NCBI RefSeq assembly: GCF_028330985.1
Contig: NZ_JAQMUE010000080.1
Span: 62,001 to 126,000 of the forward strand
Reading direction: 5' to 3'
Origin: Roseofilum reptotaenium CS-1145
GTDB taxonomy: Bacteria; Cyanobacteriota; Cyanobacteriia; Cyanobacteriales; Desertifilaceae
Length of the DNA stretch: 64,000 bases
Both the position numbers and the translations under genes were made by a program. A model generated the notes under the pieces. That model had not been told where the DNA came from, did not search any database, and saw only the letters and a list, made by a program, of their open reading frames with translations. How positions within the stretch are numbered: position 1 is the stretch's first letter; every line of letters begins with the position of its first letter. Positions 19,888 through 29,272 of the stretch are shown here, one piece after another.

Positions 19888-21768
19888 ATGACTTCTCCTC
19901 CCCCTTCCCTAGAGAAACCCCGCCGCAAACAAAATGACTGGCAGCTTTTAATGCGACTGGCTCCCTATGCTCGTCGCCATGGAAAATTGCTGACAGCATC
20001 CTTAATCCTTTTATTGCCTCTGTCGTTGGCTGGCGCAGTTCAGCCTTTGATGATTGGACAAGCGGTTTCTAAACTTAAGAGCGAACCCACTTGGGCGATT
20101 TTAGATTCCTTATCGGTGTCTACCAGTATTAATCTCTTAGGGGGTTTGCTTCTGGTTACGATTCTCTTTCGCCTCCTATTTGCTGGCGTACAAGGGTTTA
20201 TGATTCAAAAGGTCGGACAACAGTTAACCGCAGATATTCGCGATGATTTATTTGACCATGTTACTGCCTTAGCCGTTAAATTTTTTGACCGAACCCCCGT
20301 CGGTAGTTTGATTACCCGGTTAACCAATGACGTGGAAGCCCTCGGAGAGGTCTTTTCCACGGGAGCGATCGGCATTATCAATGATATTGTCTCCATTATG
20401 GTCATTGGTGTAGTCATGTTTCGCCAGCAATGGCAACTGGCGCTTCTGTTAATTGGTTTACTGATTCCTGTCACCTTACTGATTATTTACTTTCAACAGC
20501 AATATCGAGCTGCCAACTATATCGCTAGGGAAGAATTATCCAAGCTCAACGCCCAATTTCAAGAAAATATTATCGGCATCGATGTCGTCCAACTCTTTCG
20601 CCGTGAGCGGTTTAATCAAGAACTCTTTCGTAAAAACAATCAACGGTTTATTGAAGCTATTGATAAAACCATCTTCTATGATTCCGGAGTTTCTGCGACC
20701 TTAGAATGGATTGCCCTCGTCGCCGTTGCTGGCGTTCTCGGTTTAGGCGGAATGCTCATTCTACAAGATCAACTTACGTTTGGTATCCTCTCTGAATTTA
20801 TCCTCTTTGCACCTCGTTTTTTCGACCCCCTGCGGCGGTTCGCGGAAAAATTCACCATGTTTCAATCGGGATTTACTGCCATTGAACGGATTAATGAACT
20901 CATGAGTCAACCCATTGATATTCGCGATCCAGAAGTCGAAAAACGCCAAAATCTACAAATAGGGGTAGCTTCACCCAGATCTGCATTGGAAAAGGAAAAA
21001 TTGGATCAATCCACCGCTACAGAACTATCAGAGCCAAAAATAGGTGAAATTCGCTTTGAAGAGGTTTGGTTTGCCTACAAAAAAGATGAATTTGTGATTA
21101 AAAATCTAGATTTTACTATTCGCCCGGGTGAAAAAATTGCCCTTGTGGGACCAACGGGAGCTGGTAAAAGTTCGGTGATTCGCTTGTTGTGTCGCCTCTA
21201 TGAACCCACCTATGGGAGGATTTTAGTTGATGGTATTGATATTCGCCATTTACCCCAACAAGAGTTGCGCCGTCATTTAGGCGTGATTTTACAAGATGGA
21301 TTTCTATTTTCTGGAGATGTGAAAAGTAATATTTCCCTGGGTGAATCCTATCCGTTATCTCAAATTCAAGCAGCAGCAAAACTGACCAATATTGACCGCT
21401 TTATTGAAGAGTTACCCCAAGGATATGACACCCAATTACGGGAAAGAGGTACAAATTTATCCAGCGGACAAAAACAGTTATTAGCTTTTGCGCGAGTCGC
21501 GATTCGCAATCCGAATATCTTAGTTTTGGATGAAGCAACATCGAGTTTAGATGTGGGCACAGAAGCCTTAGTCCAAGAGGCCCTCGATCAGCTTTTAATC
21601 AATCGCACCGCCATTATTATCGCCCATCGTCTATCCACCATTCGCAATGTAGACCGAATTTTTGTCTTAAAACAGGGGGCTTTAGTGGAAACAGGAACCC
21701 ATGAATCCTTATTAACTCAAAAGGGATTATATGCGAGTTTGTATCAGTTGCAAATGTTGGGGACTTGA
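19888..21768 (+). CDS. ABC exporter, fused membrane and ATPase domains (MsbA/MDR-like)
   Basis: 626-residue half-transporter working as a dimer. Six helices form the type IV exporter domain (about 30-330; FFDRTPVGSLITRLTNDVEAL is the conserved intracellular loop). The ATPase has Walker A GPTGAGKSS, signature LSSGQKQ, Walker B NILVLDEATSSLD and the H-loop IIAHRLSTI. An acidic-basic insert of about 30 residues (about 350-380) separates the two domains. Similar proteins export lipids, peptides or drugs; the substrate cannot be told. Confidence 0.92.
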   Translation: MTSPPPSLEKPRRKQNDWQLLMRLAPYARRHGKLLTASLILLLPLSLAGAVQPLMIGQAVSKLKSEPTWAILDSLSVSTSINLLGGLLLVTILFRLLFAGVQGFMIQKVGQQLTADIRDDLFDHVTALAVKFFDRTPVGSLITRLTNDVEALGEVFSTGAIGIINDIVSIMVIGVVMFRQQWQLALLLIGLLIPVTLLIIYFQQQYRAANYIAREELSKLNAQFQENIIGIDVVQLFRRERFNQELFRKNNQRFIEAIDKTIFYDSGVSATLEWIALVAVAGVLGLGGMLILQDQLTFGILSEFILFAPRFFDPLRRFAEKFTMFQSGFTAIERINELMSQPIDIRDPEVEKRQNLQIGVASPRSALEKEKLDQSTATELSEPKIGEIRFEEVWFAYKKDEFVIKNLDFTIRPGEKIALVGPTGAGKSSVIRLLCRLYEPTYGRILVDGIDIRHLPQQELRRHLGVILQDGFLFSGDVKSNISLGESYPLSQIQAAAKLTNIDRFIEELPQGYDTQLRERGTNLSSGQKQLLAFARVAIRNPNILVLDEATSSLDVGTEALVQEALDQLLINRTAIIIAHRLSTIRNVDRIFVLKQGALVETGTHESLLTQKGLYASLYQLQMLGT

Positions 21769-21839
21769 AGATAGACTTTAGCTATAATTTATGAAAATGG
21801 TAGAATACGAACTCTTAATTTAGATTCATTAATGGTTAC

Positions 21840-21940
21840 TATAGCGTTTCGCGCTAGGCAATAGGCTTGCTTTGCAATAGCTTGTATGGCTTAGGTTCTA
21901 AGGCTTAAAGCTGTACCTCATAGAAGAGAGAAACGCTATA
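21840..21940. mobile_element. Miniature inverted-repeat element, TATAGCGTTTC ends
   Basis: 101 bp with perfect 11-bp terminal inverted repeats (TATAGCGTTTC and GAAACGCTATA). The interior holds CGCGCTAGGCAATAGGC, which links it to the AGCGCGAAGCGCT palindrome family of other spacers, and the phrase CTGTACCTCATA, which recurs at 17825-17836. No ORF. The rest of the 21769-22079 spacer shows nothing else of note. Confidence 0.55.
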
Positions 21941-22079
21941 ATGCTCCAGATTCTAGGAAATCTCTGCTTTTCTCAATGGCTGAAATAACAATATTTTCTA
22001 AGTGACTCGACAGCGCAAAGCGCCATAACGTCTTGAGAGTGGAGGAGAGAGAAAACCCTCTCTCCTCGTAGGGGGGAAA

Positions 22080-25000
22080 TCAACCCGTGTTTCGCATTCC
22101 CGCAGCAATACCGTTAATGGTGAGTAGAGCGCCTCGCAGTAATTCGCCCTTACTATAGCGAGAAATCACGCCCGATGAACCACCGGTATTATGTTGACGT
22201 AGGCGGCTTAAGAGGGAGACTTGTAACATGCCTAATGGAATGATGGTACGATTGCGTAACTGAACCGATCGCTGAAGCATGGGGTCTCCATCCAAAAGTC
22301 TCTCATGATTCGTAATAGCTAGAATCACTTCACGAGTGCGATAGAACTCCTCTTTGATTTGGTCAAACACCAGTTCGAGTCTCCCTAACTCCTCCTGGGG
22401 ACAAAGTTTTTCCAGGTAGTGCCTGGAAATATGCAAATCTACCTTAGAAAGGGTCATTTCTACTTTCGAGACCACCATCTTGAAGAACGGCCACTTAGCA
22501 TAGAAATATTGCAGCAGTTTCAGATGTTGTTGGGGTTCTTGATCGATAAATTCCTGTAGAGCTGTCCCTACTCCATACCAACTCGGCAGTAAATACCGAG
22601 CCTGAGTCCAGCTAAACACCCAAGGAATGGCTCGCAGTCCCGAAAGACCCTTCTTTTTACCTCCACGACGAGCAGGACGGGAGCTAATTTGCAGTTGACT
22701 AATTTCCTGGATGGGGGTGGCGTAGTGGAAGAAGTCGAGAAAATCGGGTTGTTCGTAGATCAGAGAACGATAGTGCGATCGCGCCTTAATCGCCAATTCT
22801 TCCATAATCTCATTCCAGGGGTCAATATCATCAAACCCACTGCCGAGGACTCCCGCTTGCACCACTGCGGAGGTAATCGTTTCCAGGTTATACAGGGCCA
22901 ACTCCGGTAAAGAATATTTAGAGGCTAACACCTCTCCCTGTTCGGTTATTTTAATCCGTCCATTAATACTACGGCTCGGTTGGGCTAAAATCGCTTCATA
23001 GGCTGGCCCGCCCCCTCGACCGACAGAACCCCCGCGACCATGGAAAATCCGTAATTCTACTCCAAATGGAGTGCCGACTTGCTCTAGTGCTTTCTGGGCC
23101 TTATGAATTTCCCAGTTACTACTTAAGAAACCCGAATCTTTATTGCTATCGGAATAACCAAGCATGATTTCTTGTAATGCTGGTTTTTGCTCTTTTAAGG
23201 CTTCATATCCACCAGAAATGGAAGCTCGATAGGGGAGTAATTCAAACAGTGCTTGCATCACTATTGGCGCTCGTTTGAGGTCTTCGACGGTCTCAAAGAG
23301 GGGAACTACTTGTATCGTACTCACACCAGTGGCTGGATCATAAAGTCCGGCTTCTTTGGCTAACAGCAGTACTTCGAGAATATCGCTGACATCATTGCTC
23401 ATGCTGATGATGTAAGTTTGACAGATTTCCCGGCCAAATTCCTGTTGCAGTTGACGCACCATGCGTAGGGTTTCGATGGTTTCACAGGTTATTTCCGAAA
23501 ACGGTAATTCTCCTGGAATCAAGGGTCGCAAGGTTTGCAGCTCTGTCGCTAACCATTCAACCCGTTCTTCTTCGCTCAGGTCGTCATAGGATTGGGGTAG
23601 AATCCGCAAGTATTGGATAATTTCGTTAATGGCGCTGCTATGGCGAGAACTTTCTTGACGGATGTCTAAATGGGCAAGTTTAAACCCGTAAATTTCGACT
23701 TGGCAAATGAGATCTTCAAGTTCCCGACAATAAAAACCGGTTTCGGTTAGGGAGCGATGAATCAGTTGCAGTTCTTTCAGGAAGTCTTCACTCGAGGAAT
23801 AACTGTGCGTGGTAAGGTTACTTTCGGGAAACTTGGGTCTACCGTCTTGGCCAATTAGGGGCCGATGGGTGACTTGAATTTCGGATTGCAAGTTGCGATC
23901 GCGGGTTTCTTCTAATCGTTTTAGAATATACGACAACTTTAGACGATAGGGTTCCTGACGATAGCGAATTGACAGTTGCTCATAAACTACGGGAAGCTGT
24001 TGCTGGTCTTGCTCTAACGATTCTAATAGCTCAGGTAGCACATCGCTCCAGTGCAAGGATAGACTCAGGATATCCGTTAAGTATTTAATCGAAGTAATAT
24101 ACTTTTCTAACACCAGGTTTCGTTGATAGCAAGCGGTTTGCCACGTCACTGAAGGGGTGACAGATGGGTTGCCATCTCGATCCGATCCGACCCAAGACCC
24201 GAAGGTACAAAATTTATATTGAGGAGGAGTTAAGTTGGGGAATGTGCCCTTGAGAGCCTGCTTAAACCTCTGATAGAGTTTGGGAATGGCATCAAACAGA
24301 ACTTCCCCAAAGTAGTGGAGAGTATAATCAACTTCATCTAAGACCCGAGGCTTAAATTGATGCAATTCATCGGTACGCCACCAGAGGCGAATTTCTTGGC
24401 GTAGTTGTTCCGTTTTTTCATTAATTTTGTTGGCTACAGCCGAGGGAATAGAGGCAGAATTGCCCTTAGTCGCCACTAATCCTTCTTCCCATTGATCCAG
24501 TTGTTGCAGCAATTTCGCAATCCGCCGTTGCTTATCCCGAATGGTATGGCGAACAATTTCCGTTGGGTGAGCGGTAAAGACTAAGCGCACATCGAGTTGA
24601 TTAATCAACGTTTGAATCTGTCCGGGGGGCACATTCAGTTCTTTTAGTTTGGGAAATAGAGAATGAAATGTACCTAAGTCACGACGGATTTTACTGAGAT
24701 TGCCACTCCAAGGTTTGGGTTGAAAATGTTCTGGAGGCGAAAGTTCTTCTGGTTCACTTGAGTCTAAAGAAGGGTTAGCGGATGTAGGGGAATCCCAATA
24801 TTGCTGTTGTTGGCCCCTTTGCTCATAATGCTGTTCAACGATATTAATAAGTTGGAAATAGAGGGCAAACGCCCGAGTTGCCCGGATGGAGGCGTTCAAA
24901 TCTAAGTTTTCAATTAAGGCTTGGGTTTGGGTGTTGACCACATTAGGGGCTTGACCTTCTGGGGAGCAGAGGGTACGCATTTCCCTGATTAAGGTGATTA

Positions 25001-25178
25001 GCTCACTGCCACATTCTTGTTGGAGTACCGACTCCCACAACTGTTCGACTAATTTCAGACGCTGACGCAACAGCAACTCAGAGGTTAGAGTCGCCACGAC
25101 TTCATTGGAGGAGGAGGGCGAACTATTAGCGGATAGGTTACTCAAGCTAGGGTTTGAGGGGTGAAGTGTTGAACTCAT
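22080..25178 (-). CDS. ppc: Phosphoenolpyruvate carboxylase
   Basis: 1032 residues, the cyanobacterial length. It fixes bicarbonate on PEP to give oxaloacetate, the anaplerotic entry to the TCA pathway and nitrogen assimilation. Catalytic blocks are all present: [12 protein letters not shown] (catalytic His), [36 protein letters not shown] (substrate loop) and the mobile loop [14 protein letters not shown]. The C-terminus ends MRNTG, placing the effector-site Asn near the end as usual. The N-terminal 30 residues are Ser/Asn-rich and lack the plant-type phosphorylation motif. Monocistronic by context. Confidence 0.98.
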   Translation of the reverse strand: MSSTLHPSNPSLSNLSANSSPSSSNEVVATLTSELLLRQRLKLVEQLWESVLQQECGSELITLIREMRTLCSPEGQAPNVVNTQTQALIENLDLNASIRATRAFALYFQLINIVEQHYEQRGQQQQYWDSPTSANPSLDSSEPEELSPPEHFQPKPWSGNLSKIRRDLGTFHSLFPKLKELNVPPGQIQTLINQLDVRLVFTAHPTEIVRHTIRDKQRRIAKLLQQLDQWEEGLVATKGNSASIPSAVANKINEKTEQLRQEIRLWWRTDELHQFKPRVLDEVDYTLHYFGEVLFDAIPKLYQRFKQALKGTFPNLTPPQYKFCTFGSWVGSDRDGNPSVTPSVTWQTACYQRNLVLEKYITSIKYLTDILSLSLHWSDVLPELLESLEQDQQQLPVVYEQLSIRYRQEPYRLKLSYILKRLEETRDRNLQSEIQVTHRPLIGQDGRPKFPESNLTTHSYSSSEDFLKELQLIHRSLTETGFYCRELEDLICQVEIYGFKLAHLDIRQESSRHSSAINEIIQYLRILPQSYDDLSEEERVEWLATELQTLRPLIPGELPFSEITCETIETLRMVRQLQQEFGREICQTYIISMSNDVSDILEVLLLAKEAGLYDPATGVSTIQVVPLFETVEDLKRAPIVMQALFELLPYRASISGGYEALKEQKPALQEIMLGYSDSNKDSGFLSSNWEIHKAQKALEQVGTPFGVELRIFHGRGGSVGRGGGPAYEAILAQPSRSINGRIKITEQGEVLASKYSLPELALYNLETITSAVVQAGVLGSGFDDIDPWNEIMEELAIKARSHYRSLIYEQPDFLDFFHYATPIQEISQLQISSRPARRGGKKKGLSGLRAIPWVFSWTQARYLLPSWYGVGTALQEFIDQEPQQHLKLLQYFYAKWPFFKMVVSKVEMTLSKVDLHISRHYLEKLCPQEELGRLELVFDQIKEEFYRTREVILAITNHERLLDGDPMLQRSVQLRNRTIIPLGMLQVSLLSRLRQHNTGGSSGVISRYSKGELLRGALLTINGIAAGMRNTG

Positions 25179-25269
25179 CGAATTCTGATCCAGCTAGTGA
25201 TACTCAACCATTCTAGGGGGTGAAGGTTGCTTTGACGGGAGTGATGATTGATCGGTGAATCGATCAATC

Positions 25270-25367
25270 GACTTCTTGCAGAAGTCAGGCAAGAGACAAT
25301 AGTCATAGAAGAATCTTATGATTACTGCATTACTATTTCGTTTTCTGCCCACTGATGCAAGAGGTCT
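25270..25367. mobile_element. Miniature element, AGACTTCTTGCA family, copy 1
   Basis: 98 bp from GACTTCTTGCA to TGCAAGAGGTCT, the ends forming imperfect terminal inverted repeats. The internal block TGCATTACTATT-(T)CGTTTTCTGCCCA is shared, in reverse orientation, with 60067-60176. It contains no ORF and looks like a non-autonomous transposon remnant between ppc and the small membrane-protein gene. Confidence 0.6.
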
Positions 25368-25468
25368 CAATATTTCGCGGGCGGTTGGTCTGCTTTTGAT
25401 TGTCAAGGGGAGATGGAGAACAAACTGTCCATAATGAACAGTTTTCCCGACAAGAGTGGTTTAGATTT

Positions 25469-25711
25469 CTAGGTTTCTCGATTCGATTCGGATGAGGTAT
25501 GCGGAGGCTCAGTGAGTAAGGGTAGGCGATCGCCGCGAAAAATCTCTTCTGAGTCTCGACCAACTTGCTGCCAGAATTGACTCACATTCTTTAAGGCTAA
25601 GAGGCCAACGACCACAGGTAGGGTCGATAAACTTAAGAGGATAGAGATCCCTCCACTAGAAACGGTAGGGGAAGACTCTCGATCAGATTCAAGGGAGTTA
25701 GAAGGTTGCAT
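25469..25711 (-). CDS. Small single-helix membrane protein, conserved in cyanobacteria
   Basis: 80 residues from the ATG at 25711 (MQPSNSLESDRE); a longer reading adds 17 residues from repeat-like sequence. A Ser/Glu-rich N-terminus precedes one hydrophobic helix (about 23-42, ISILLSLSTLPVVVGLLAL), then a polar segment FWQQVGRDSEEIFRGDRLP and a Pro/Ser tail. The pattern recalls short cyanobacterial hypothetical proteins of unknown function. Lies upstream of ppc on the same strand but 290 bp away with a miniature element between, so cotranscription is unlikely. Confidence 0.6.
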   Translation of the reverse strand: MQPSNSLESDRESSPTVSSGGISILLSLSTLPVVVGLLALKNVSQFWQQVGRDSEEIFRGDRLPLLTEPPHTSSESNRET

Positions 25712-25762
25712 ATTTTTTTTGTAAAGCGATATAAAGTGTCTAGGGAGCAAGCCCAATCCCAT

Positions 25763-26053
25763 GAATTGGATTATGGGGTTTGATCGCCCAACTCATGCCG
25801 TTCCAATGGCATCCAATTCGCTCAGTCTATCCTGAAAAAGTGGCTTTATCAAAGCATAATCCCCTATTCCATCCCATTGTGTAATACCATGCATGGAGAC
25901 TGGTTTGATAGCAACCGCTAAAGCCGTTAGGACAGGTTTGAATCCTGAAACCTAGCTCCCATAATCTGTTGCCTATTGCTAGAGTGCCTATTCCCTACTC
26001 CCTAGCGTTCAACGCTATAACGCTTCCCACTCCCCCTTGATGTCATCTTCCCT
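25763..26053. other. Spacer with palindromic repeat before the DUF1574 gene
   Basis: About 290 bp without a gene. It ends in a CCTATTCCCTACTCCC tract and an AGCGTTCAACGCTATAACGCT palindrome (26004-26024) about 30 bp before the next start. The phrase GAAACCTAGCT-CCA (25954-25968) recurs at 31613-31627. A tRNA-like segment here was examined and rejected. Confidence 0.5.
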
Positions 26054-29000
26054 ATGCCGCCCATGAATTCTACTCACACAATCGGGACTTGGACAAGTTT
26101 ATCCCAATGGGCCCAAGATCGGATTGGGCCAGAGGTGGGAAAAGTGAAAGTCCGAGTACGGGGTAATATTCTCCATATTCTTTGTGAAAGCGCTCCCCAT
26201 TCTCCTTCGCAAGATTGGGTGGAATCAAGTTTAATTGAAGGACTATCCGAGATTTCCCTAGATCGTTTACTGCCAGAGGATCAACCGCCAATTTACCAAA
26301 TCTGGATTTATGGTCGGGTGAGTGGGCCGAATTATCCAGAGTGGACGAAACAAATTGATTTGAATAAGCTGGAGATCGCCTCTGTTCCCAATCCGAGCGA
26401 TTATGGCGATCGCCCGCCAGAAAACGCCCCTCCCCCCCGAGGAGAACGGCCTACCCCAACACCAGAAAACGGACGTTCAGTAGCGGCGGCAGCGGTTGCT
26501 GACCCCATTGAGACTAGCTCTGGAATGGGGATGGTGGTCTCGAATCGTAATTTAGCGGCTGAGGGTAATCCCCATGCGATCGCCCGTTACCTCAGTGAAA
26601 GCCTCAGTCCTCTGGGGATTGGAGTCAAGGTTAAGGTGAAAACCCTGAAGCGCTACAATCAACTGGATACTCCCTTTAAACGGCTCCATGTGGGTATCTA
26701 TAGCAACTATAGTCCCGATTCCAGCTTACTGGGGCCGAAAATTGCCGGGCAATTGCGGGAATTAGAGCTATCCGGATTTCGGGATGCGGCGATCGCCTGT
26801 CAAGTTCATGGCGAACCTTCCCCAGATTGGGTGTTGCTGGTCGATCTGACTCCCCGCTCGGTGATGCTCCGTCAATGGGCACGATGGGGAGATGTCCCTG
26901 CAATTAATCGCCTGATTGACCAAATTTTAGCCCCAGAAACCCAACTACATATCTCCGCTATTCTCAAAGAATCGACCCTACACCTATTTTGTCGGGGGAC
27001 AATAATTCCCCAGCAAGACCTGGTCATCCAAAAGATTCAAAGTTTACTCAAGGCGATCGCTCCCCAAGGTATTCATGCCGCCACAATCTATGGTCACCTG
27101 AATAATAAATCGACCCCGGCTTGGGTAGATTGGCTGGATCTGCCCGCCAAAAGTGACCAGGATTTGCATCCCTCCACCCTAGAATTAGCCCAAAAGGGTT
27201 ATCAAGTCGCCCTACAATTTCTGCTGAATCGACTGCTCAACCCGGAAATTGAGCAACAACTCAGCACTGGAGGAATTCGGATTCAAATTCTGCTCAAGCA
27301 AGACCTCTTGCATGTGATGAGTGATGCTCCGGTTTGCCCCAATCAACGGCAAGTCGCTCCCCTAGTGGCGAAATTCTTGCGTCAACTGAAAATTCCGGGG
27401 ATTGCTGGCGTGCGGGTTTATGGACGTAGAGCGGGTCAAAAACTGCCCCGTTGGAACTATGGGGTTGACTTTAAGTCCAGAAAACGCTTGGTTCCGGAAG
27501 CGCCCCCAGAATTCGCCGCCAGTAGTGCCTATGTAGGCGATCTAATTGCCCTCGATCGCGCTCCCCATCGCTGGGAAGATTCTCCCTCCTCGGTGAATTC
27601 AGATCCTCACCCTTCTTCAGTAGCTGCCCAGGAAACGGAGGATCGATCCGCTTCACCCCAGCAGACAGCTCCAGCTTCTCCCCCTCAACCTTCGATTGCC
27701 CCGAAGAAGCGTCCGAAAATCTCCTTAGTACAACGCTGTCAACAAGCGTTAGTCAGAAGTGGACTTTTGGCTCCTGATGCCCAACCTGCCCCCATTGAAG
27801 GTACGCTTTCCCCCTATTCCCCCACTCCCTATTCCCCACTGCCAACTCCCCAAGCGAATCCGAGTTGGAGGGATCGCCTGACTCCTCAACTGATGATTGC
27901 CCTGGTTTGGTCAGCTCTGGGACTATTGCTAACGTTGGAAATTGATTGGTTATTGGGGTATAAATTAACCCAATTAGCGACTCCAAATCTCTCCAGTGCG
28001 GCGATCGCCCCAGGCTATTTGAATTTAGGTACAGATCCAGCCAATGCCAGTGATGAGAGTGTGTTGGGGAATCAGGAGGCGACATCAGAGGAGTGTGCAG
28101 ATAGTTCCTGTTTAAGTCCCCCGTCTCCCTATCCCACGTTTAATAATCAACTGATTGATGAGCATTTGGGGCGATATCATGCCTTGATGTTAGAATCCGG
28201 TGCACCCGATGTGATGATTATTGGCTCATCCCGTGCCCTACGAGGGATCGATCCGCAGCAACTGCGAGAGGATTTGGCCGATCGAGGCTATACGGATGTG
28301 AGTATTTATAATTTTGGTATCAATGGGGCAACCGCTAAGGTGGTGGATTGGGTGATTCGGGAATTGTTGACTCCCGAACAGTTGCCGAAAGTGATTATTT
28401 GGGCCGATGGTACCAGGGCATTTAATAGCGGACGGGAGGATCTAACCTATGAGGCGATCGCTGCTTCTGAAGGCTATCAGCAGTTGCAAGCGCAAACCCT
28501 AAACCGGCCGGAGTATGGTACACCTTGGTCTGGAAATTCATCACCTCAGACCTCTGAGGATAACGAGCCGGGGTTAGAGCGCTTTTCTATTACCCAGAGC
28601 TACGAACAAGCGAATGATTGGCTAGAAGCCGGTTTGGGGTCGTTGTCTGCGGTGTATGCCCAGCGCGATCGCCTCCATAACCAAATTCAGACAACCCTTT
28701 CTCAGATTTTACCGGAAGATAGCTCACATCTGACCCGGGTAGAAGACCCGGAAATGCTACAACCGGCAATTCTTAATCCGGATGGGTTTCTGCCTTTCAA
28801 AATTGAGTTCGATCCCAATACCTACTATGAGAATCATCCTCAAGTCTCTGGGGCTTACGATCGCGATTATGAGTTCTTTAGTTTAGAAGGCGAACAGGAT
28901 GAAGCTCTTAGAAATACGATGGCTTATACCCAAGACATGGGCGTGAGTTTGATGTTCGTCAATATGCCCTTAACAGATGTGTATTTAGATCCAGCCCGCA

Positions 29001-29212
29001 CAGCCTTTGAATCCCAGTTTCAGGACTATCTTCGCACCCAACAAGCCTTGGGTTTACAGGTTCAGGATTGGATCTTGCTCTGGTTGGGGGGAGAATACGG
29101 TTATTTTTCCGATCCCAGTCATCTGAATCGTTATGGTGCTGAGGCGATCTCCACGGAACTCGCCCAAACTCCTGATATTGACTGGACGAAACAATTAAAA
29201 ATTAAAAATTAA
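26054..29212 (+). CDS. DUF1574-type membrane protein: repeat domain + TM + SGNH acyltransferase-like domain
   Basis: 1052 residues (a second in-frame ATG at 26063 is an equal start). The first about 480 residues hold roughly four copies of an 80-100-residue module, each pairing an LHI-type beta strand (ILHILCES, STLHLFCRG, DLLHVMSDA) with a YGR..G...P.W segment. A Pro/Ser linker (about 500-600) contains the tract YSPTPYSPLPTP encoded by spacer-type repeats. One helix (about 613-635) follows, then a periplasmic SGNH-like domain with GSSRALRG (about 722) and a C-terminal Asp-His pair DPSHLN (about 1020). With the MBOAT gene 60 bp downstream it resembles AlgI + AlgJ/X polysaccharide O-acetylation pairs. 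Confidence 0.75.
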   Translation: MPPMNSTHTIGTWTSLSQWAQDRIGPEVGKVKVRVRGNILHILCESAPHSPSQDWVESSLIEGLSEISLDRLLPEDQPPIYQIWIYGRVSGPNYPEWTKQIDLNKLEIASVPNPSDYGDRPPENAPPPRGERPTPTPENGRSVAAAAVADPIETSSGMGMVVSNRNLAAEGNPHAIARYLSESLSPLGIGVKVKVKTLKRYNQLDTPFKRLHVGIYSNYSPDSSLLGPKIAGQLRELELSGFRDAAIACQVHGEPSPDWVLLVDLTPRSVMLRQWARWGDVPAINRLIDQILAPETQLHISAILKESTLHLFCRGTIIPQQDLVIQKIQSLLKAIAPQGIHAATIYGHLNNKSTPAWVDWLDLPAKSDQDLHPSTLELAQKGYQVALQFLLNRLLNPEIEQQLSTGGIRIQILLKQDLLHVMSDAPVCPNQRQVAPLVAKFLRQLKIPGIAGVRVYGRRAGQKLPRWNYGVDFKSRKRLVPEAPPEFAASSAYVGDLIALDRAPHRWEDSPSSVNSDPHPSSVAAQETEDRSASPQQTAPASPPQPSIAPKKRPKISLVQRCQQALVRSGLLAPDAQPAPIEGTLSPYSPTPYSPLPTPQANPSWRDRLTPQLMIALVWSALGLLLTLEIDWLLGYKLTQLATPNLSSAAIAPGYLNLGTDPANASDESVLGNQEATSEECADSSCLSPPSPYPTFNNQLIDEHLGRYHALMLESGAPDVMIIGSSRALRGIDPQQLREDLADRGYTDVSIYNFGINGATAKVVDWVIRELLTPEQLPKVIIWADGTRAFNSGREDLTYEAIAASEGYQQLQAQTLNRPEYGTPWSGNSSPQTSEDNEPGLERFSITQSYEQANDWLEAGLGSLSAVYAQRDRLHNQIQTTLSQILPEDSSHLTRVEDPEMLQPAILNPDGFLPFKIEFDPNTYYENHPQVSGAYDRDYEFFSLEGEQDEALRNTMAYTQDMGVSLMFVNMPLTDVYLDPARTAFESQFQDYLRTQQALGLQVQDWILLWLGGEYGYFSDPSHLNRYGAEAISTELAQTPDIDWTKQLKIKN

Positions 29213-29239
29213 TAACTAAAAATGATTCTACACCCATTT

Positions 29240-29270
29240 CCCTATTGCCTAGCGCGAAGCGCTATATAAC
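29240..29270. repeat. CCCTATTGCCTAGCGCGAAGCGCTATATAA palindromic unit
   Basis: A C-rich tract joined to the palindrome AGCGCGAAGCGCT and a TATA stretch, directly before the MBOAT start. Equivalent units occur at 8762-8776, 19870-19882, 26004-26024, 31652-31670, 36629-36645 (inverse), 41829-41849 and 60006-60030 (inverse). The stem AGCGC/GCGCT can form a small hairpin. Confidence 0.65.
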
Positions 29271-29272
29271 CG

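Noticed and set aside
25194-25563. Overlapping minus-strand frames after ppc
   Set aside because: They translate the miniature element and the antisense of the small membrane protein gene.
25890-25970. tRNA-like segment (T-arm-like CAGGTTTGAATCCTG and GGAG/CTCC ends)
   Set aside because: No 7-bp acceptor stem, no D-arm or anticodon stem; part of the sequence recurs at 31600 in a repeat context.
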